64,000 nt of DNA, from NCBI GenBank assembly GCA_008933735.1, contig WBUL01000006.1, forward strand, positions 1 through 64,000, given 5' to 3'. Under the pieces are notes generated by a model. The model searched no databases. It was not told where the DNA came from and saw only the letters and a list, made by a program, of their open reading frames with translations. Shown here piece by piece: positions 31,790-40,373 of the stretch. The translations under genes and the position numbers were made by a program. The DNA comes from Anaerolineae bacterium (GTDB lineage Bacteria; Chloroflexota; Anaerolineae; Aggregatilineales; J027). Each line of letters opens with the position of its first letter. Within the stretch, counting starts at the first letter, position 1.

Positions 31790-32569
31790 CTACTTTGCTT
31801 CGCCTAAATAGGCTTCAATAACTTTCGGGTCACTGCGAACTTCGGAGGGCGTTCCTTCCGCGATTTTGACCCCAAAGTCCAGTACCACGATCCGGTCAGC
31901 GATGTCCATCACCAATCCCATGTCGTGTTCAATCAAAATAATCGTTGTTTTTTTCTGTTCATGCACATCAAGGATAAAACGGGCCATGTCCTCTTTTTCT
32001 TCGACGTTCATGCCCGCCATAGGTTCGTCCAGCAGGAGCAAACGCGGTTCCATCGCCAGCGCCCGCCCCAATTCTACCCGCTTTCGCAGTCCGTAAGACA
32101 GGGTTCCGACGATGCTTTTACGAATATGCTGAATTTCAAGAAAATCAATAATGTCTTCAACAAAACGACGGTGTTCGACCTCCTCGCGCTGCGCCAACCC
32201 CCAGTAAATCGCACACTCAATCAAGCCGGATTTCATAAAAATATGGCGTGCTGCCATCAGGTTATCCAGGGTGGTCATGTTGGTGTACAGGGCGATGTTC
32301 TGGAACGTTCTTGCAAGGCCGAGTCTGGAACGCTTATGCGGACGCAGGTGCGAAATATCCTGCCCCTCAAAGATAATGCGGCCTTCCTGTGGTGAGTAGA
32401 AACCTGTGATGCTGTTGATCGTGCTGGTTTTGCCCGCCCCATTAGGGCCAATGATGGCGAGGATTTCCCCTTCGCGGACTTTAAAGTCCACACTGGTCAG
32501 TGCCTGGATGCCCCCAAAGCGCAGGGAAATATTATGAACATGCAGCTTAATATTATTTTCGGCTACCAC
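31790..32569 (-). CDS. livG: Branched-chain amino acid-type ABC transporter ATPase LivG
   Basis: A 259-residue ABC ATPase and the first gene of the liv cluster. Walker A is GPNGAGKTS, the signature is the LivG-type LSYGLRKRVELGRAL, Walker B is LLLLDEPMAGM and the switch is LIEHDMGLVMD. It begins with GTG, preceded by AAGGAA. It partners LivF on the cytoplasmic face of LivHM. The acyl-CoA ligase follows after 20 bases. Confidence 0.94.
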   Translation of the reverse strand: MVAENNIKLHVHNISLRFGGIQALTSVDFKVREGEILAIIGPNGAGKTSTINSITGFYSPQEGRIIFEGQDISHLRPHKRSRLGLARTFQNIALYTNMTTLDNLMAARHIFMKSGLIECAIYWGLAQREEVEHRRFVEDIIDFLEIQHIRKSIVGTLSYGLRKRVELGRALAMEPRLLLLDEPMAGMNVEEKEDMARFILDVHEQKKTTIILIEHDMGLVMDIADRIVVLDFGVKIAEGTPSEVRSDPKVIEAYLGEAK

Positions 32570-32652
32570 TCAACAAATTCCTTGAAAAAGTAATTTCCGG
32601 CAATTGTAAACGATTCCAGTTGCCAGTTCAACCAGGATATTTTTTTATGTCA

Positions 32653-33222
32653 TCAAGATGCGAAATCAGGCGGCGCTTTTTTGCCCTCTTCGGGCGGTTT
32701 ATTATACAGATTAAATTTAATCAACGGTTTCGTACCGAGGCTTAGTCCTAACTGCTTATCGACAATGCGGTTGATGTCGCGGTTGATTTGTCGCGTTTTT
32801 CCGCGAACGTCAATCGTATCCCGCGCATCAACTTCGATTTCAACCAGCAGGCGTCCGCGTTCGGCCTGAACCTCTGCACGCGCCGCAAAAATATCTTCAA
32901 TTTTAACAATTTGGGCTTCTAGGTTGCGCTGCACGGACTCCAGAGAAATTTTCGCGGTTGCATCGCGGGAACGCACCAACAGCCCGCGCACATTCCGCCG
33001 CACCATTCGCACTTCCTGAACAATCACCCAGATGAGAAACAGGTCAACGACGACTGCCACCGCAACAAGCCCGATGCGAACTTCGTCTTTCTGATCATGA
33101 ATCGTTTCCGCTGCATCTTTAACGAGTTCAGGAAAAACCAAAAACACGGTCAGCCCTAAAATGAACAGACCCGCAATCAGGATGACTCGGATACGAAGGA
33201 GGAATTCGTTCATCAGCGTCAT
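32653..33222 (-). CDS. AmaP-like membrane protein (Asp23-anchoring type)
   Basis: A 189-residue protein with two N-terminal membrane segments (VILIAGLFILGLTVFLVF and GLVAVAVVVDLFLIWVIV), then a soluble domain containing ISLESVQRNLEAQIVKI and LLVEIEVDARDTIDV. This layout resembles AmaP, which anchors the alkaline-shock protein Asp23 at the membrane. No asp23 gene is in the window, so the name is provisional. The start overlaps the upstream phosphatase gene by 4 bases, suggesting a joint stress role (inference). Confidence 0.55.
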   Translation of the reverse strand: MTLMNEFLLRIRVILIAGLFILGLTVFLVFPELVKDAAETIHDQKDEVRIGLVAVAVVVDLFLIWVIVQEVRMVRRNVRGLLVRSRDATAKISLESVQRNLEAQIVKIEDIFAARAEVQAERGRLLVEIEVDARDTIDVRGKTRQINRDINRIVDKQLGLSLGTKPLIKFNLYNKPPEEGKKAPPDFAS

Positions 33223-34487
33223 GCTCCGGTATATCGTACTATAACCATTGTCCGGTCATCAAACGGCGGTGTTGTTCCCATGAAACCCCGCACAGAACGA
33301 TCAATCAGGTCAATAAGCTGCTGTGCAGTGGAATTCCGCGCCGCCTGTTGAACCACATCTGCCAACCGCTCCTCGCCAAAACAATCTTCCACGTTATTTT
33401 CCGCTTCCGTGACACCATCCGTATACAGGACAAGCACATCTCCTGGCTCAAGTTGATAGGTCAGGGTTTGCAATGGCAAATCCTCAAACCAGCCCAGAGG
33501 ATGCCCTCCACGCGGTAAAAATTCGACAGAGCCATCCCGCGCTCGCCAGAGAAGGGGCAAATTATGCCCGGAATTGATGCATTGAGCAATCCCATCTGGC
33601 TCGAACACCGCGTAATACACCGTGACAAACATTTCCACGATACTGGTATCCGTCAAAATCAGACGGTTGGTAAGTTTGAGGACTTCTTCGGGGTTGTGTG
33701 CCTGGGCCGCACTGCCGCGAATCAGGCTGCGAACCATCGCCATAAAAATCGCGGCGGGAGCCCCCTTATCCGAGACATCACCGATCACCACCCCCATTTT
33801 TTCCCCCTCATCCAACAAAAAGCAGTCATAAAAATCGCCCGCCACCTCTCGTGCAGACTGCCAATAGACTGCGACATCGTATCCTGCCAAAACCGGAAAT
33901 TCGACCGGAAGCAGTCCCCGCTGGATGGTCTGCGCCATTTCCAGTTCGCGCTGCATCCGCCCCTGTTCAATCGCAATCTGATACAGACGGGCGTTTTCGA
34001 TGGCGGTTCCGGCCTGGCTTGCAAACGCGGACAGCAGTTGGAGATGATCTTCATCAAAAATGCCGATGTGCGTGCGATTATCGACATACACCAGCCCTAT
34101 GGTTTTCTCCCGCACAGTCACAGGGACACACATAATTGAGCGCAGCGCCATGAGAACAACGCTTTCTGTGCTGCTGTAAAGCTGCTGCGCGTTGTCGGTC
34201 AGGATGGGACGACCAGTTTCCTGTACCTGCCGGATGATCGTGCGGCTGACTTTAAACTGGGGCTGGTCAATGTGTGTGCGGTCAATGCCACGTGCCACCT
34301 GGAAGGCAAATTCGTTCGTTTTTTCATCCAGCAGCATCAAAAATCCACGTTCCGCCCCCGTGACATCAATCACACGATCCATCACGTAATGGAGTACCTC
34401 ATCTAAATCCAGCGAGGAGTTGAGCTTACGTGTAATTTCGTACAGGGTGGAGAGGTGCTCAAACGATATATTATTCATGCTAGCCAT
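33219..34487 (-). CDS. GAF domain-containing SpoIIE/PP2C-type serine phosphatase (RsbU-like)
   Basis: A 422-residue signalling protein. The GAF domain spans about residues 20-165 (ERGFLMLLDEKTNEFAFQVA to FASQAGTAIENARLYQIA), a short coiled-coil linker follows, and the PPM/SpoIIE phosphatase domain fills the rest (GDFYDCFLLDEGEKMGVVIG with the metal Asp in GDVSDKG, and LYTDGVTEAEN). Such proteins dephosphorylate anti-sigma-antagonists in partner-switching pathways. The ATG at 34487 follows a TATAAT by about 15 bases; an internal ATG three codons later is possible. It is divergent from the M20 peptidase. Confidence 0.9.
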   Translation of the reverse strand: MASMNNISFEHLSTLYEITRKLNSSLDLDEVLHYVMDRVIDVTGAERGFLMLLDEKTNEFAFQVARGIDRTHIDQPQFKVSRTIIRQVQETGRPILTDNAQQLYSSTESVVLMALRSIMCVPVTVREKTIGLVYVDNRTHIGIFDEDHLQLLSAFASQAGTAIENARLYQIAIEQGRMQRELEMAQTIQRGLLPVEFPVLAGYDVAVYWQSAREVAGDFYDCFLLDEGEKMGVVIGDVSDKGAPAAIFMAMVRSLIRGSAAQAHNPEEVLKLTNRLILTDTSIVEMFVTVYYAVFEPDGIAQCINSGHNLPLLWRARDGSVEFLPRGGHPLGWFEDLPLQTLTYQLEPGDVLVLYTDGVTEAENNVEDCFGEERLADVVQQAARNSTAQQLIDLIDRSVRGFMGTTPPFDDRTMVIVRYTGA

Positions 34488-34502
34488 CCACAATTGGTAT
34501 GG

Positions 34503-34541
34503 ATTATAGCGCCCTATTTCAAACCCGCACCATGTTATAAT
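34503..34541. promoter_or_regulatory. Divergent -10 elements between the phosphatase and peptidase genes
   Basis: TATAAT occurs on the minus strand (34508-34503) facing the phosphatase gene, and on the plus strand (34536-34541) facing the peptidase. Neither has a clear -35 at standard spacing, so an activator may be involved or the promoters may be weak. Confidence 0.4.
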
Positions 34542-34568
34542 CACCGCCAAAATGATCATGAGGATTCG

Positions 34569-35948
34569 ATGACAAGATCAGCTTCTGAACACGCAAAAAA
34601 CCGTGAAACAGAGTTTGTTGAACAATTAAAAGATCTGCTGCGTATTCCCAGTATCAGCACCCTGACCACCCACAAATCGTATATTGAACGCGCAGCGGAG
34701 TGGCTGCGTGACCACTGTTTAGCGATTGGCATGACACGCGCTGAAATCTACCCCACCCCTGGACACCCGATAGTGTATGCCGAATGGTTAGGGGCAGGCA
34801 AAGCCGCACCGACCCTGCTGGTTTACGGCCATTATGATGTGCAGCCCGTTGACGGAGTCTGGAACCAGGAAGATCCGTTTGAACCGGTCGAACGCGGCGG
34901 GAATTTGTATGCACGCGGCGCGACTGATGACAAAGGCCAGTTGTTTGTACATCTGAAGGCATTCGATGCCATCATGAAGGCCACCGGCAGCTTCCCGATG
35001 AATTTTAAGGTCATGTTTGAGGGTGAGGAAGAAATCGCTTCTGTCCATTTGAATGCCTTCATCGAAAAGCATCTGGATATGCTGACGGCTGATGTGGTGG
35101 TTATTTCCGACAACCATATTCAGGGCATTGATGATCCCAGCATTATTTATGGGCTGCGGGGGCTAACCTATATGGAAATTGAGGTCACGGGCCCTGACCA
35201 CGATCTCCATTCTGGTGCCTATGGTGGGGCGGTGCATAACCCGGCGCTGGCGTTGGTACAGATTCTTCACCGGATGCATGATGAACAGGGGCATATTCTG
35301 GTTCCCGGCTTTTATGATGAAGTGGTTCCGCTGACGGATGAGGAACGCAAAGCGCTGTCTGCCGTGCCTTTCACCGAGGCCATGCTCAAAGCCCAGACGG
35401 GTGCGGATAAACTGTGGGGCGAACCTGAATTTACTGCGCGAGAGCGGATTGGTGCACGCCCTACGCTGGAAATTAACGGCATCTGGGGAGGCTGGACAGG
35501 GGAAGGTCAGAAAACGATCATCCCCGCTAAAGCGACTGCCAAAGTAAGCTGCCGTCTGGTTGCCAACCAGAATCCAAAACGCATCTATGAACTGGTCAAG
35601 GCCTATGTTGCCCGGATCACACCGGACACGGTTCGCAGCGAAGTGCGGCTGCTCTCCACTGGTGACTCAGCCCTTGTGCCGCTGGATTCGGAGGCGATGC
35701 AGGTAGCGGTCGAAGCCTATGAAGCAGTTTTTGGAAAAAAGCCAACTTTTATGCGCGAAGGGGGTTCTATACCCGTAGTGGCAACGTACAACCGTCTGAT
35801 GAAAGCCCCTGTTGTGATGATGGGTTTCGGCTTACCTGATGACAATTTGCACGCGCCAAACGAGAAAATCACCCTTAAGATGTTTCATCGGGGCATACAA
35901 ACGATGATTCATTTCTATCAGAATCTGCCGAAGCATTTTGGAAAATAA
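34569..35948 (+). CDS. M20 family metallo-dipeptidase
   Basis: A 459-residue zinc dipeptidase of the M20/M25 family (carnosinase/CNDP-like). Metal and catalytic regions are visible: VYGHYDVQPVDG, YARGATDDKGQ, MFEGEEEIAS and, near the end, MREGGSIPVV and NLHAPNEKI. The dimerisation lid domain lies in the middle. The ATG at 34569 has a GAGGA ribosome site; a longer in-frame start would overlap the promoter region. It lies 12 bases before bioY. The substrate is probably a cytoplasmic dipeptide. Confidence 0.92.
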   Translation: MTRSASEHAKNRETEFVEQLKDLLRIPSISTLTTHKSYIERAAEWLRDHCLAIGMTRAEIYPTPGHPIVYAEWLGAGKAAPTLLVYGHYDVQPVDGVWNQEDPFEPVERGGNLYARGATDDKGQLFVHLKAFDAIMKATGSFPMNFKVMFEGEEEIASVHLNAFIEKHLDMLTADVVVISDNHIQGIDDPSIIYGLRGLTYMEIEVTGPDHDLHSGAYGGAVHNPALALVQILHRMHDEQGHILVPGFYDEVVPLTDEERKALSAVPFTEAMLKAQTGADKLWGEPEFTARERIGARPTLEINGIWGGWTGEGQKTIIPAKATAKVSCRLVANQNPKRIYELVKAYVARITPDTVRSEVRLLSTGDSALVPLDSEAMQVAVEAYEAVFGKKPTFMREGGSIPVVATYNRLMKAPVVMMGFGLPDDNLHAPNEKITLKMFHRGIQTMIHFYQNLPKHFGK

Positions 35949-35960
35949 GGAGCAAATTCG

Positions 35961-36515
35961 ATGATTTACACGCTGAATCCTACCCTAGCTCAGAAAAACA
36001 TCATCCGCCTGCTGGGGGTGGTTGGCTTTGCTGTATTGACGGCCATTGGTGCCCGCATCTCCATACTGGATCAGCCCGTGCCCTTCACGCTGCAAGTGAT
36101 GATGGTATTGGCGGCGGGTTTTACACTCGGTTGGCGCGATGGTGCCCTGAGTCAATTATCGTACCTGGCGGGAATTGCGGCGGGAATGCCGATTGATGCA
36201 AACGCGGTAGGGTCGGCGGCACTGAGCGGCCCAACGGCTGGTTACCTGTTCGCGTTTCCTATTGCGGCGGCAGTGGTGGGTCTGCTGGCAGTGCGGAATA
36301 ATTTCTGGCTGCGATGGGTCGCTGGGTTGGTGGGTGTGGCGATTATCTACAGCATCGGTACCACCTGGCTTAAATTTGAACTGGCGGCCACCTGGGAAAC
36401 CGCCTACCGTCTGGGCGTAGAAAAATTCATCCTGTTTGACATCGCCAAGGCTGTGATTGCGGCGGCATACGGTGAAGCCCTGCATCAATGGTGGCGGCGG
36501 CAGATTGGAAACTAA
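35961..36515 (+). CDS. bioY: Biotin transporter substrate-specific subunit BioY
   Basis: A 184-residue membrane protein of the BioY family, the biotin-binding S component of ECF transporters. Recognised stretches are FTLQVMMVLAAGFTLGWRDG, LSYLAGIAAGMPIDA and LSGPTAGYLFAFP. It has about six hydrophobic segments. The energising BioM/BioN genes are not nearby, so it would act alone or with a shared ECF module elsewhere. A GGAG ribosome site precedes the ATG. Confidence 0.93.
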   Translation: MIYTLNPTLAQKNIIRLLGVVGFAVLTAIGARISILDQPVPFTLQVMMVLAAGFTLGWRDGALSQLSYLAGIAAGMPIDANAVGSAALSGPTAGYLFAFPIAAAVVGLLAVRNNFWLRWVAGLVGVAIIYSIGTTWLKFELAATWETAYRLGVEKFILFDIAKAVIAAAYGEALHQWWRRQIGN

Positions 36516-36542
36516 CCAGCGGCCAGCGCAGGAGGAAAACCG

Positions 36543-36977
36543 ATGGGTTATGCTATTCGACTTTTCTGTACGGTGCCGTTCAGTACCCTGGTTCCGCTGC
36601 AAGCGCAGATGATCCAGAGGGGATTTCAGGTGCGGCCTGTTGGGACGAATCAACTCGATATTTTTTACGATCGGAACCAACCGCCCATTACAGCCGATCT
36701 GATGGATGCCACCCTGAGCGAAACCGGGCAGCAAATTGCGGATTTCCTCGAAGCCGTGTCGGATCTCGATGACTCATCAGAAAAAACCCTGGTTCTGGAT
36801 GTGCTGGCGCGAACCCAGGCGCTTGTCATTATCGGGGTTTCTGGAGACGGCTCGGACGCTTTTAACGCTGCGCTCGATAACATTCTGGATGTGGTTGGCA
36901 ATTCGGCGGAAGGGTTGTTTCAGGTAGATGGTGAGGGTTTTTACGAGGGCGGCAGCCTGATTTTGCCGTTAAAATAG
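36543..36977 (+). CDS. Small soluble protein of unknown function
   Basis: A 144-residue protein with no signal peptide or membrane segment and no family I recognise. It has an N-terminal stretch (IRLFCTVPFSTLVPLQAQMI) and a central alternating hydrophobic region (TQALVIIGVSGDGSD), suggesting a compact alpha/beta fold. A ribosome site (AGGAGG) precedes the ATG. It lies between bioY and the SDR gene on the same strand with short gaps, so it is probably co-transcribed. Confidence 0.6.
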   Translation: MGYAIRLFCTVPFSTLVPLQAQMIQRGFQVRPVGTNQLDIFYDRNQPPITADLMDATLSETGQQIADFLEAVSDLDDSSEKTLVLDVLARTQALVIIGVSGDGSDAFNAALDNILDVVGNSAEGLFQVDGEGFYEGGSLILPLK

Positions 36978-36999
36978 AGGCAAAGAAGGAAATGCTCAC

Positions 37000-37869
37000 A
37001 TGCGGCCTATTGGCTCAATGTTATTGGCGTTAGGCGGTTCGCTTGGCCTGGGATACTGGTTATTCCGCTATTTTTATCCGCGCCATTCGGTGATGGTGCT
37101 GGACGGCAAAGTCGTCGTGATTACGGGGGCTTCATCCGGCATCGGACGCGAATTGGCGCTGGTCTTTGCCCAACGCGGAGCGAAAGTCGTCCTCGCGGCT
37201 CGCCGCCTTGATCTGCTGGAAGCCATTCGCCATGAGATTGAACCCTATGCCTCGGAAGTTCTTGTAGCGCAGACCGATGTGACCGACGAAACCCAGATGA
37301 AAAAACTCGTCCAGACGACTTTAAGTACGTTTGGACGTATTGACGTGCTGGTGAACAATGCCGGACTCATGCACAGCGGGTATCTTCAGCAGCAGAATGC
37401 GGATAGCATCCGGCAGATGGTTGATGTCAACCTCAATGCAGCGATGCAGTTAACTAAAGAAGTCCTGCCCCATATGCTGACGCGGCGCGAAGGCTATATT
37501 GTCAATGTGGGCGCAGTGGCCTCTCGATTAACAGCACCTATGTTCAGCACTTACAATGCGACCAAAAGTGGTCTGGCCGCTTTTACCGAAGGACTGCGGC
37601 GTGAGCTGCACGGCACCGGGATTCAGGTGACTCTGGCCCTGCCCGTCTGGACGCGCACGGAAATCCATGAACCAGCCTCCAGCCTGCGCTATTTGCAACT
37701 TCCTATTCAAAACCCTGAAGAGGCTGCCAATGGCATTGTGGAAGGGTTAGTTCGCGGCGATAGGGAAATTGTGCTGGGTGGTTTAACCGCACGATTTTCG
37801 TTGTGGGTGGAACGACACTTTCCTGCGCTGGTGGACTGGTACTGGCGGCTTATCCCCACCCCGCGCTAA
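37000..37869 (+). CDS. Short-chain dehydrogenase/reductase with N-terminal membrane segment
   Basis: A 289-residue SDR. A hydrophobic N-terminal segment (SMLLALGGSLGLGYWLFRYF) may anchor it. The NAD(P) motif is ITGASSGIGREL, the NNAG motif is VLVNNAGLMHSG, and the catalytic Tyr-x3-Lys is STYNATKSG. The C-terminal tail also has hydrophobic character. The substrate is not predictable; membrane-associated SDRs of this form often act on lipids or steroids. Its stop codon overlaps that of the convergent NUDIX gene by 4 bases. Confidence 0.88.
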   Translation: MRPIGSMLLALGGSLGLGYWLFRYFYPRHSVMVLDGKVVVITGASSGIGRELALVFAQRGAKVVLAARRLDLLEAIRHEIEPYASEVLVAQTDVTDETQMKKLVQTTLSTFGRIDVLVNNAGLMHSGYLQQQNADSIRQMVDVNLNAAMQLTKEVLPHMLTRREGYIVNVGAVASRLTAPMFSTYNATKSGLAAFTEGLRRELHGTGIQVTLALPVWTRTEIHEPASSLRYLQLPIQNPEEAANGIVEGLVRGDREIVLGGLTARFSLWVERHFPALVDWYWRLIPTPR

Positions 37870-38357
37870 AACTGTGTCAGCCATTTACGAATGACGGCAC
37901 GGCTGCTCTCGAAGGCCAGTTCGGGGAGTTCTGTGGGCGCAAACCATTTTGCTTCTGCCGCATCATCTCCGGCCTGCAACTGTCCACCAATAGCGTTGGC
38001 CTGGTAAATAATCACGATTACCGCGTTATGACCGCGATAAAACATCACATCGAACAGGGACTGAATTTCAATGTGCAGTCCGGTTTCCTCATAAGTTTCG
38101 CGGATGGCCGTCTCACGGGGGTCTTCACCATAATCCACATATCCGGCGGGCAGCGCCCATTGGCCTTCTTCCGGCTCTACACCACGCTTGACCAGCAGTA
38201 CCCGATTTTCCTGCGTAATAAACGTGACAACCGCAACTTTTGGGTCATTAAAGTGAACGTAATCACAATTTGGGCAGACTCGTCGCACCGCGCCAAATTT
38301 GGGCGCATCCTGCAAGGGGGTGCCGCACTGCGGGCAGAAATTCGGAGGGCGGTTCAT
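37866..38357 (-). CDS. NUDIX hydrolase with N-terminal zinc ribbon
   Basis: A 163-residue NUDIX protein. The N-terminal zinc ribbon has two CxxC pairs (FCPQCGTP and VCPNCDYV), as in NADH-pyrophosphatase-like NUDIX proteins. The NUDIX box is complete, from GYVDYGEDPRETA to IRETYEETGL. It hydrolyses a nucleoside diphosphate linked to another moiety; the substrate is unknown. Its ATG overlaps the anti-sigma stop codon (ATGA), so it is the third gene of the ECF sigma operon. Confidence 0.92.
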   Translation of the reverse strand: MNRPPNFCPQCGTPLQDAPKFGAVRRVCPNCDYVHFNDPKVAVVTFITQENRVLLVKRGVEPEEGQWALPAGYVDYGEDPRETAIRETYEETGLHIEIQSLFDVMFYRGHNAVIVIIYQANAIGGQLQAGDDAAEAKWFAPTELPELAFESSRAVIRKWLTQF

Positions 38358-39118
38358 CAGGGCAGAAACCGACGGATCGAGTCAATGAGCTGTTGGAGAG
38401 CCAGCCAGATCTGGTTAAAGGTATCCAGGATTTGTCCCTGGGTATCGTCAAGATAGTTAAAAGTGGTGGGAGGCTGTGGGACAACCTCTGGCATCGCCTC
38501 ACCTTCACCAGCAGTATTCGGTTCTACAAGCCCACCGCCGCCGCTTGGGGCAGCCAGCAGGTCAAGTGTCGGCGTTGCTAACGGTGTTGCTGTTATCATT
38601 GCCATCGCCGCCTCCTCTGCCTGTTCGGTCGTCCCCTTCAATTCTGAGGGGGCAGCCGCTGCCCCGAATTCTCGGTCTGCCTCATCGAGCGCACGGTCAG
38701 GTTCCTGTGCGGCTTGCGTCATCGCAAATGTTGGCATTGCCTGTTCGGTAGGGGCGGCAGCAATATCTACGCTCTGGCTTTCGGAGGCTTCATCACTGGA
38801 TTGCAGACTCATGAAGAAGAAAACCGCGCCGCAAACCATCACAAGCGCTGCGGCCACTGCCAGCACGGGTCGCAGCCGGTAGATCATCGGGCGCGTGCGT
38901 GGTTGAAATTCAGCCGGATTCAGGGTGTAGTTCCTGGGTGCTTTGAGAAGCGGCATTTGCTGAATGAACGCGATGGTTTGACGCAGCTCATCCAATTCAG
39001 CTTGCAGTTGGCTGTCGCTTTGTAGCCGTTCTTCAAACTGGATGCGCTCCTCCACCGTTAACTCATCGTCCAGATAGGCGGACAGCAGCATCACATCGCG
39101 GTTATCCATTGCACCCAT
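38357..39118 (-). CDS. Putative anti-sigma factor (RseA-like, zinc-free)
   Basis: A 253-residue single-pass protein encoded 8 bases after an ECF sigma factor. The N-terminal helical domain (LLSAYLDDELTVEERIQFEERL) matches the anti-sigma domain, but the usual zinc-binding His and Cys residues are absent. A membrane helix follows (VLAVAAALVMVCGAVFFFMSL, about 90-110), and the outer domain is low-complexity Ala/Glu/Pro with a C-terminal helix. It should hold the sigma factor until an envelope signal releases it. Confidence 0.78.
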   Translation of the reverse strand: MGAMDNRDVMLLSAYLDDELTVEERIQFEERLQSDSQLQAELDELRQTIAFIQQMPLLKAPRNYTLNPAEFQPRTRPMIYRLRPVLAVAAALVMVCGAVFFFMSLQSSDEASESQSVDIAAAPTEQAMPTFAMTQAAQEPDRALDEADREFGAAAAPSELKGTTEQAEEAAMAMITATPLATPTLDLLAAPSGGGGLVEPNTAGEGEAMPEVVPQPPTTFNYLDDTQGQILDTFNQIWLALQQLIDSIRRFLP

Positions 39119-39126
39119 GTTCTTAC

Positions 39127-39720
39127 TTAGCTTACATTATCCTGACGATACACAGACGGCAAAAGTTCCCCTTTGGTTTTCAAGCAGTCCCGCAGACGCA
39201 TTCTGGCACGGCTGATGCGCGATTTCACCGTCCCCAGAGAGATATTAACCGCGCTGGCGATTTCCTCGTAACTGTAATCTTCCATATCCGACATGGTGAC
39301 CACAAGTCGATGTTCGGCGCTCAGCAGTTCAAAGCAGTCTTCGATGGCGGAGCGTAGTTCAGAGCGCTGCACATAGGTTTCAGGGCTGTCAGCCTTGCTG
39401 ACCAGTTTCGGATTTGCTTCCGAGTCGTAATCGTCATCGTTAATGGATTCAGTGGGTCGGCGTTTGGTACGGCGCAGTTCATCGTAGCAGGTGTTGATGG
39501 CGATACGAATCAACCACGCCTTAAAGTTCCCCCCGTGAAACTGCCCCAGTTTGCGGAAGGCGGTCACAAACGCATCCTGGGTCATATCATCGGCAGCGGT
39601 CGCATCACCCATGATACGGTAAGCAGCCGTATAAACGTGGTCCTGATAGGCGAGAACAAGCTGGTTAAAGGCTTCGACATCGCCCTGCTGTGCTTTTCGG
39701 ATGTTGGCCTGTAGTACCAT
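39127..39720 (-). CDS. RNA polymerase ECF-type sigma factor
   Basis: A 197-residue group 4 sigma factor. Region 2 (YQDHVYTAAYRIMGD and ADDMTQDAFVTAFRKL) recognises the -10, and region 4 (YSYEEIASAVNISLGTVKSR) the -35. There is a charged linker between them. It heads the sigma/anti-sigma/NUDIX operon, which suggests control by the membrane-bound anti-sigma factor and possibly autoregulation. The start codon overlaps the -35 of the divergent tRNA-Leu promoter. Confidence 0.93.
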   Translation of the reverse strand: MVLQANIRKAQQGDVEAFNQLVLAYQDHVYTAAYRIMGDATAADDMTQDAFVTAFRKLGQFHGGNFKAWLIRIAINTCYDELRRTKRRPTESINDDDYDSEANPKLVSKADSPETYVQRSELRSAIEDCFELLSAEHRLVVTMSDMEDYSYEEIASAVNISLGTVKSRISRARMRLRDCLKTKGELLPSVYRQDNVS

Positions 39721-39748
39721 TGACGACTGCCTAGAATGACCTTATAAT
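39720..39748 (+). promoter_or_regulatory. Promoter of tRNA-Leu
   Basis: TTGACG (39720-39725) and a perfect TATAAT (39743-39748) are spaced by 17 bases; the -10 ends 15 bases before the tRNA. The -35 touches the start codon of the divergent ECF sigma gene. Confidence 0.75.
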
Positions 39749-39763
39749 CCCCAGCGAAGCCAA

Positions 39764-39847
<84 letters not shown>

Positions 39848-39859
39848 CTTGCGAATTTC

Positions 39860-39895
39860 ACCGGGGAGAGAGGATAATCTCACCCGGTTTTTTTT
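39860..39895 (+). terminator. Intrinsic terminator of tRNA-Leu
   Basis: ACCGGG (39860-39865) pairs with CCCGGT (39883-39888), with an inner GAGA/TCTC extension, and runs into a tract of eight T residues. Confidence 0.85.
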
Positions 39896-39917
39896 ATCAT
39901 GGGCAGTATAACACAAC

Positions 39918-40367
39918 ATGCGACGATTTGTAGGTTCGATGCTGGTAGCACTGATTCTGGGAATTAGCATCGGGGTATACCTGGGCTGGGAGCAGTTTCC
40001 CGTCGATACCGAAAACAGTTTCATGTGCCAGCTTTCAGAAGAAGCCAAAGAAGAATACACATTAATGGTTGCCCGCGCCTATCAGGCCGACCTCCAGGGT
40101 CAAATCAGCCAATCCAGCGACGAGGCCCGCAACATTGCCCTGAGCCGCCTGCTTCCGCTGCGCTCCAGTAACAGCGAAAATTGTTCCGGCGATCCGCAGA
40201 TTGATAATATTCCGGCCTGGGTACAGGAGGTGACCGAGCGCTATCGTACCGAGGGGGCAAATCTGGAAGAAATCTGCGTGCTGGCGTCGCTTTCAGCCGG
40301 GTTTGGGCGCCAGATTCCCGGCTATGCTGACCGCCCCGGCACCGTTTGCGACCAGTTTCTGCAATAA
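39918..40367 (+). CDS. Membrane-anchored extracytoplasmic protein, unknown
   Basis: A 149-residue protein with an uncleaved N-terminal membrane helix (FVGSMLVALILGISIGVYLG) and an outer domain of about 120 residues. It has three cysteines (MCQLSEE, ENCSGD, EICVLA) plus one near the C-terminus (TVCDQF), which may form disulfides. The segment EEYTLMVARAYQADLQ resembles MYVVAAVQEYAASQDLER in the next gene, so the two are probably paralogues. The function is unknown. Confidence 0.65.
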   Translation: MRRFVGSMLVALILGISIGVYLGWEQFPVDTENSFMCQLSEEAKEEYTLMVARAYQADLQGQISQSSDEARNIALSRLLPLRSSNSENCSGDPQIDNIPAWVQEVTERYRTEGANLEEICVLASLSAGFGRQIPGYADRPGTVCDQFLQ

Positions 40368-40373
40368 AGAGTT

